Origin: Isoetes taiwanensis
Taxonomy: Eukaryota; Streptophyta; Lycopodiopsida; Isoetales; Isoetaceae
Assembly (NCBI GenBank): GCA_021234155.1
Contig: JAJEKV010000073.1
Span: forward strand, 2,020,001 to 2,084,000
Reading direction: 5' to 3'
DNA length: 64,000 bases
Positions 58,201-64,000 of the stretch are shown here, in pieces. The notes beneath the pieces were generated by a model, which saw only the letters and a program-made list of their open reading frames with translations, was not told the DNA's origin and did no database searches. Position 1 is the first letter of the stretch. Each line of letters begins with the position of its first letter. The translations under genes were made by a program, and so were the position numbers.

Positions 58201-58469
58201 AGATTCAGAGGAAAACGAGCCTGAAGAAAAGCTTTAAAGGTTTAATGCTAAAAAAAGAACAGGGCAACAAAACATAGAGGGTGTAACTAGGAAAATTAAG
58301 AACAAAGTAGGGATAAGTAGAAAAGAAATTGACACTAAGAATCAAAGATCCAGCTCAAAGAGAATACTGATGAGAATTGAGAGAGACATAGCATATATAG
58401 GGGAGAAAGGAGCCAAAAGAGGCCTGGGCCAAAGAAGGCGCGTGTCCCTTTCACAAGAATGATGATTCT

Positions 58470-58604
58470 ATTCTTGTTGAATAGAACCACTGCGATATTG
58501 ATGTACAAGGAAGAAGTAATATGTACAAAGTCTTTGTCTCTACAATAGGAGGTCAATCTCCACCTGTTGTTACAAGGGATGGAGATGAAGTTAATGCTAT
58601 TCAG
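58470..58604 (-). pseudogene. Poly(A) polymerase fragment, copy 0 (3' end only)
   Basis: Matches the 3' part of the following copies (CAATATTGATGTACAAGGAAG type sequence, then TCTCCACCTG and ACAAGGGATGGAG on the plus strand) and stops at GAAGTTAATGCT. It holds only the final codons and 3' flank. Confidence 0.5.
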
Positions 58605-58734
58605 AAGCAAGAGAAAATCAATTGTGTAAAGATTCATACCCACTCCCACCAGTGTGCACAAAGGATGGGTGTATAAACATGTATACATCACACACTTTTT
58701 AAACCACAACAATGCCACAATTACAATTATTATT

Positions 58735-59168
58735 ATAAAGGTAAATTTTCATATTAGGATTACAAATTGTCTAACTCCGAACACCTACTATAATTATGAT
58801 GCATTAAACATGCAGGACCTTTCTTGTAAGGTTAGAACTGCAATCAACAAGAAAGAGAGTAAAACTGAATAAAATTAAATTTTTCTTAAATGATGTGCCA
58901 CGAATACAATGATATGTACAAATTCTTTGTCTCTAGAATAGGTGGTCATTCTCCACCTGCTGTTACAAGGGATGGAAATGAAGTTAATGCTCCAACATGA
59001 CATCTTTTCCTTTTTCTTGACCATGTGTTGGGATCAAACCCGGCCATTTTATGAGCATAAACTGGAACTTGTTTTCTAACGACATGGTTAATGCTAACCT
59101 CCATTCCTTGTTTAAGATCTAGGTACTCGATCGTAAGAAAATCCTTGAAAGCCCTAGCGCTTCATTGA
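58735..59168 (-). pseudogene. Poly(A) polymerase C-terminal fragment, copy 1
   Basis: The minus strand reads FKDFLTIEYLDLKQGMEVSI followed by NHVVRKQVPVYA and the basic KRKRCH tail, then SLVTAGGE and a stop. This is the end of the PAP RNA-binding domain (in plant PAPs, GMDIxVSHVxRxQIPxYV). It is cut on its upstream side, where copy 2 begins. Confidence 0.65.
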
Positions 59169-59169
59169 G

Positions 59170-59880
59170 GTCAATTTAGAACTGCAATCAACAAGAAAGA
59201 GACTAGAATTGAATAAAATCGAATTTCCTTTATGATCTATCATAAATCCAATATTGATGTACAAGGAAGAAGTCATATCTACAAATTCTTTATGTCTAGA
59301 ATAGGAGGTCATTCTCCACCTGCTGTCACAAGGGATGGAGTTGAAGTTAATGTCCCAGCATGATATCGTTTCCTTTTTCATGAACGCGAGTTGGGATCAG
59401 ACCCAACCATTTTAAGTGCATAAACTGGAACTTGTCTTCTAACTACATGGTTAATACTAACCTCCATTTTTTGTTTAAGATCTGCATATTTGATCTTAAG
59501 AAAATCCTTGAAAGCCGTAACGCACGCATTGAGGTCAAAAGTATGATTTAGACATCCTGGATTCCTTTTCCTGTGCCCAATGAAGAATGCCACATAATTT
59601 TCTCCATTGGAGAAAGCAGAAGAATATAGATGGCACTGTAGAAGACCAGCAATGCTTTTTCCAACTTTTCTAATAAGGTGCCTGAGATGAGACTAAGTCC
59701 ATCCTTTCCATCTCCTCCACTTTTTACGGTTAAGTGCATGAATGGAAATCTGCACGTAGTGTTTTCTATATCCAAAGAAGTCTTGCCTCTCAAATAAGTT
59801 ATCCCAGGACATGCCCTTGTTGTAAATTCTATCACAAATCTCTAATCCCCTTTCAAATTCTTGCACCATGATGCGGAGAG
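59170..59880 (-). pseudogene. Poly(A) polymerase C-terminal fragment, copy 2
   Basis: This is the longest copy. On the minus strand GSTLRIMVQEFERGLEICD starts after a TAG acceptor-like site, then WDNLFERQDFFGYRKHYVQI, WRRWKGW, SHLRHLIRKVGKSIAGLLQC, a gap, FDLNACVTAFKDFLKIKYAD and MEVSINHVVRRQVPVYALKM. These follow the PAP C-terminal RNA-binding domain in order (FEPYPFFxxYKNYLQI, WKGWVESRLRQL, CHPHP, SHVRRRQIPSYV). Active nuclear PAP adds poly(A) tails to mRNA; the catalytic nucleotidyltransferase domain is absent here, and stops (one after WKGWT) break the frame. Confidence 0.75.
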
Positions 59881-59884
59881 TGCT

Positions 59885-60250
59885 TCCTATGATGTTCAGA
59901 GCTTATCAGACAGTTTAAAATAAATAAGAAAAGGGAGAAGTTCAGAGCTTAACCTGGAGCTATGCCAGAACTGAACCTCCACAGCTAATCTCCCATTTTG
60001 CCCTTTAGTAAATCCCGTGGTTAACTTGGAGTTATGACGGAACTGGGCCTCCATATCCGATACATGTTTTTTATGGCTCCTTTTTATGAGCTAAGATTCC
60101 CTGCTAGGAAACCTAAACTACGTAAGAAAAGGGAAAAGTTCAGAGCTTGTTTGGCAGTCTAAAATAAATAAGAAAAAGGGGAAGTTCAGAGCTTAACCTG
60201 GAGCTATGTCGGAACTGGACCCCTATACCTGAGCTCCCATTTTGCCCTTT
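59885..60250. repeat. Duplicated intron-like segment between PAP copies
   Basis: A block with AAAATAAATAAGAAAArGG, GAAGTTCAGAGCTTAACCTG, GAGCTATGyCrGAACTG and CTCCCATTTTGCCCTTT occurs at about 59920-59997 and again at about 60162-60250. It shows that the units were duplicated together with intronic sequence. Confidence 0.6.
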
Positions 60251-60665
60251 TGTAGAAAGTTCAAAGAACTAGATAATTTGGAGCTAGAATGGAAACCTGT
60301 ATGTAGTGTTTCCTACATCCAAAGAAGTCTTGCCTCTCAAACAAGTCATCCCAAGGAGCGGCCTTGTTGTAAGTTCTATCACAAATCTCTTGCCCCTTGC
60401 AAATTCTTGCACTATGATGCAGAGAGTGCTTCCTGTGACGTTGTAGCTGGAATTCATACAAGGGTATGAAGAGGTGATTATGGGCACGAGATGGTACTTC
60501 TCCCGAGAATTTAATGCAGGATTCAAATTGAGAAGTTTTCCAGCTTACAAAGGACACAACATCACCGAAGTTTTCCCGTTCCAAAGAGTCTGTCAGCCAC
60601 AATTGCTGTGCTCCTTTGTCCCTGTCCCAATTTTCCAAACCAAAATGCCTGGCATGTTTAAATCA
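60240..60665 (-). pseudogene. Poly(A) polymerase fragment, copy 3 (central-domain end)
   Basis: The minus strand reads EKYHLVPIITSSYPCMNSSY followed by NVTGSTL, nearly the same as the plant PAP motif HLMPIITPAYPCMNSSYNVS at the boundary of central and RNA-binding domains. After a frame change it reads WDDLFERQDFFGCRKHYIQV. It carries coding sequence upstream of that in copy 2, and lacks the distal part. Confidence 0.75.
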
Positions 60666-60799
60666 AATTGCTAGACTCTTCATTCATCCCTATTGTATTG
60701 CCATTCGCTTGCCAAACAATGTCTACAACATCAGCTCCATCTTCATCTTATACCATCATCGATAATCTGAACTATCCATTGCCCACATCGCTCAAGAAC

Positions 60800-61330
60800 A
60801 GAAATAGAATTAAATAGAATCAAATTTCCATTGAATGATATATCACTAATATAATATTGATGTACAAGAAAGAACTCATATGTACAAATTCTCCACCTGA
60901 TGTTACAAGGGATGGAGTTGACGTTAATGACCTGACATGACATCTTTTCCTTTTTGCTGACCGTATGTTGGGATCAGACCTAGCCATTTCAAGAGCATAA
61001 ACTGGAACTTGTTTTCTAACTATATGGTTAATGCTAATCTCCATCCCTTGTTTAAGATTTGGGTATTTGGTCTTAAGAAAATCCTTGAAAGCCGTATCAT
61101 TTAGACTTTCTGAACTCTTTTGCTCAGCCCAATAAAGAATGCTGCACAATTTTCTCTATTGGGGACAGCATAAGGATATGGATGGCACTGTAGAAAACCA
61201 ACAATGGCTGTTTCAACTCTTCCAATAAACGAGACTCAATCCATCCTTTCCATCTCATCAACTCTTCACAGTTGAGTGCTTGAATGGAAACCTATATGTA
61301 GTGTTTGCTATATACAAAGAAGGCATTTAC
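60800..61330 (-). pseudogene. Poly(A) polymerase C-terminal fragment, copy 4
   Basis: The minus strand reads FKDFLKTKYPNLKQGMEISI, NHIVRKQVPVYALEM, then the KRKRCH tail and SLVTSGGE stop. Upstream decayed pieces match the WKGW and CAAFFIG region. Confidence 0.65.
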
Positions 61331-61809
61331 ATTCCGGACCAAAATAATGGCGAAATCTGAAATCCCAGTGGTCAAGACAAACTCTGCAATACAAAATTTA
61401 CAAAGCCAATACGAATTTGTAGAATCAAAAACCCTAAATAACTTTACATCAGCATTGTGATTCGCAATACAAATGAGTGCAGGGATTTTTGACTCAGATG
61501 CATGCCTTTGCATAAAGATACTGATTGCATCTGACTAACTTTTAGCGCCACAATGAGCTCAGAAACATACCTTATGCTGAAGAATAGGTGCTGAAGAATG
61601 ACCGGCAAGAAACCTTAGGTTTATATAGCCAGTGAAGAATCCGGGCTTTGCTTCAAAATAAAGAAATCCTTTATTACATGACCAGCTTATGTTTTTTTCT
61701 TTTTAATAAATTTTAATAAGGGTTACGTGTCAATTTCAGGTATAAATATCAATCCCAGGGCTATCCTCAGCCTATTAGAGTCAAATTTTTTACAAACAGA
61801 AACTTCACT
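61331..61809. other. Unassigned sequence within the PAP array
   Basis: Not similar to the PAP units. A weak minus-strand frame (CIANHNADVKLFRVFDSTNS) has no recognisable family. Confidence 0.3.
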
Positions 61810-62071
61810 ACTTTATATAGGTAGTCATGAAGGTAAATTTTCATACTAGGATTACAACTTGCCCAAGTTCAAACACCAAACTGTAACTGCAATCAACAAG
61901 GAACAGCATAAAATTGAATTTCCACTGATATATCACAAATACAATATTGATGTATAAGGAAGGAAGAAGAGATATGTACTAATTCTTTGTCTCTAGAATA
62001 AGAGGTCATTCTCCACCTGCCGTTACAAGGGATGAAGTTGAAGTTAATGCCCCAACATGTCATCTTCTTCT

Positions 62072-62109
<38 letters not shown>

Positions 62110-62350
62110 ACCATGTGTTGGGATTAGACCCAGCCATTTAAGAGCCTAAATAGGAACATGTTTTCTAACTACATGGTTAATGGTAACCTCCATTCCTTGC
62201 TTAAGATCTGGGCATTTGATCTTAAGGAAATCTTTGAAAGTCGTAACACACGCATTGAGGTCAAAAGTATGATTTAGACTTCCTGGATTCTTTTGTCTCA
62301 GCCCAATGAAGAATGCTGCACAATTTTCTCCATTGGAGGAAGCAGATTTT
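61810..62350 (-). pseudogene. Poly(A) polymerase C-terminal fragment, copy 5
   Basis: The same C-terminal unit (LKQGMEVTINHVVRKH type), broken by stops. A long T run (about 62070-62105, an A run on the gene strand) sits within the KRKR tail and has expanded. Its 3' flank matches copies 1 and 6 (TTTTCATACTAGGATTACAA). Confidence 0.6.
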
Positions 62351-62439
62351 TTCTTTTTAACAATTTTGGATAAGGATTAGAAAAGCATATATGTCAATCC
62401 CAGGGTTGTCCTCAGCCCTGTACGAACAAAAACTTCAGT

Positions 62440-63165
62440 GCTTTATATATAGGTAACGATGAAGGTACATTTTCATACTAGGATTACAAATTGCCCAAGT
62501 TCGGACACCAAACTATAACTGCAATCAACAAGAAATCAGAATAGAATTGAATAAAATTAAATTTCCAATAATGTATCACTAATACAATATTGATGTAAAA
62601 GAAAGAAGTCATATATACAAATACTTTGTCTCTAAAATAGAAGGTCATTCTCCACCTGATGTTACAAGGGATGGAGTTGAGGTTAATGATCCAACATGAC
62701 ATCTTTTTCCTTTTCGCTGACCATGTTTTGGGATCAGACCTATCCATTTTAAGAGCATAAAGTGGAACGTGTTTTCTAAGTACATGGTTAATGCTAACCT
62801 CCATCCCTTGTTTAAGATCTGGGTATTCAACCTTAAGAAAATCCTTGAAAGCCGTAGCACATGCATCAAGGTCAAAAGTATTTTTTGCCGAATGAAGAAT
62901 GCTGCACAATTTTCTCCATTGCAGAAAGCAAAAGGAAATGGATGGCAATGTAGAAGACCAGCAACGACTTTTTCAACTCTTCCAATAAGGTGTCTGAGAT
63001 GAGACTCACTCCATCCTTTCCATCTCCTCAACTCTTCACAGTTTGCTACATCTCAACAAGCCTTGCCTCTCAAACAAGTCGTCCCAGGAGATGCCCTTGT
63101 TGTAGATTCTGTCACAATCACTTGCCTCCTTGCAGATTCGTGCATCATGATGCAGAAAGTACATT
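62440..63165 (-). pseudogene. Poly(A) polymerase C-terminal fragment, copy 6
   Basis: The minus strand reads WKGWSESHLRHLIGRVEKVV, then FDLDACATAFKDFLKVEYPD, MEVSINHVLRKHVPLYALKM and a KRKK tail, with a frame change between. Upstream pieces (WDDLFERQ) reach about 63090-63100. It is the best-preserved C-terminal unit after copy 2. Confidence 0.7.
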
Positions 63166-63351
63166 GATTGCAGCAACAAACCAGAAGCTTCTTGATTTAA
63201 CTTTCATCTTGCACCTAGGGTATACAGATTTCAATTTGGTACCTTAGAGCCAAATATGAATTATATGGTGAAACAAAACATGTGTTACCATGTGTGATTA
63301 CAGGTAAGAGCAGAGAAACATGAGGCTTTCTTATCATTTGCCATCATCATG
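63166..63351. other. No gene recognised
   Basis: Short spacer between the PAP array and the LINE fragment; nothing seen. Confidence 0.4.
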
Positions 63352-64000
63352 TTAGGAGGAAGGAAGGAAGGAAGTATATTTTAACGTTCACGGAGACCAA
63401 CTGGCCTATGAGACGGTTTTACAATATAGCGTTTAGTTTCCAAACACAACATAAAACCACAGAAACCCTGTACAATGTGTCTCTACCACTGGGATGAAAA
63501 AACCCCCCATGTGGGAGGAAAAACCCTTGTAGTAGGCGTTGAGAGGCCCTATTTGGGGGCTCAAATTCCCTGTGCTGTGAGGGACTCCTTGACGGTGGAG
63601 ACTTGCAGAATGTAGGACGCAAGACGTGCCACCATTGGCTGGCGAAGCCAGCAGTTGGTGAATTGCTATCTCAAAGCATCTAAGATCGGCATGAGCTGCT
63701 CGGATGTGTGCATATGCTGGGCATTCCTGTAGAGCATGGTGTTCATCTTCTACTATCTGCATGTGACAGCACTGGCATAATCTCTCATGCCGGGGGATTT
63801 CCTGCCCTCCATCCGTACCCCAACGGCCTGTCTCAATTCTGAGATGGTGGGACCCTGTCCTTATTGCAGCTATAGCTCTTCGTTTCTTGGTGGAAATGTG
63901 TGCCTTCAGATACTGGTGGGGGCCGTGTTCAAGCGACGGATTGACTGCGGTGTGGTAGTGCTCGTTTTGGGCTTTGCATGAGTGGGCGATCCCACGAGAG
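63352..64000 (-). mobile_element. LINE 3' fragment with (TTCC)n tail, running off the window
   Basis: Near-identical to the fragment at 31513-32075, including the TTCC tail, the CATGGGGGGTTTTTTCATCC hairpin-like 3' UTR and VEDEHHALQECPAYAHIRAA. It extends further upstream (HLRIETGRW and a frame resembling KAHISTKKRRAIAAIRTG) and leaves the window at 64000, so the full length is unknown. Confidence 0.8.

Noticed and set aside
62070-62105. Poly(A) tail of a retrotransposon
   Set aside because: The T run sits inside the KRKR-coding tail of PAP copy 5 with PAP sequence on both sides; expansion of an A-rich codon run is more likely.

Overview
The window looks like nuclear DNA of a land plant, AT-rich and loaded with transposons. 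The evidence is plant-type spliced genes (a cytosolic class I fructose-bisphosphate aldolase, a six-exon TMEM209/'cytochrome B561-related' gene, the last exon of a TSC10-type 3-ketodihydrosphingosine reductase), a Ty3/gypsy element primed by initiator tRNA-Met, several LINE lineages, hAT-like and PIF/Harbinger-like MITEs, and tRNA-like SINEs. I lean towards a non-seed plant (fern or lycophyte), but nothing here proves that. I see no rRNA genes, intact tRNA genes, CRISPR arrays or operons.

Layout. 1-6 kb: an orphan TSC10 3' exon (1722-2026) and unassigned exon-like pieces. 6.4-9 kb: a decayed block holding a histone H3-like fold behind a long charged N-terminal part, then a TATA box and a broken 262-codon ORF of unknown family. 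9-12 kb: SINEs and a clean hAT-type MITE with a perfect 8-bp target duplication. 12.4-20.4 kb: tandemly duplicated leader sequences, a PLATZ-like zinc-finger ORF, then a nearly full-length LINE (5' tandem monomers, coiled-coil ORF1, endonuclease/RT ORF2, (TTCTA)n tail) whose ORF1 is split by a MITE. 20.4-24.4 kb: SINEs, one as a 409-bp tandem duplication. 24.5-26.1 kb: the aldolase gene on the minus strand. 26.3-28.2 kb: two PIF/Harbinger-like MITEs back to back, sharing one TTA. 30.7-33.3 kb: a decayed DUF4283-type LINE ORF1 interrupted by a MITE and by a LINE 3' fragment. 33.6-37.2 kb: the intact TMEM209-like gene. 39.05-45.01 kb: a complete but disabled gypsy element. 47.5-48.2 kb: a LINE 3' fragment. 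49-57.8 kb: two LINEs head to head. 58.5-63.2 kb: about seven partial minus-strand copies of the C-terminal end of a nuclear poly(A) polymerase. The window ends in another LINE 3' fragment.

Only three host genes look functional or possibly functional: the aldolase (glycolysis and gluconeogenesis in the cytosol), the TMEM209-like membrane protein, and perhaps the TSC10 exon (sphingolipid synthesis). The PLATZ-like ORF is open but of uncertain status. Nothing suggests that these genes act together. The least explained items are the H3-like block with its unknown neighbour ORF, the PLATZ-like ORF beside the LINE leader, and the poly(A) polymerase fragment array.
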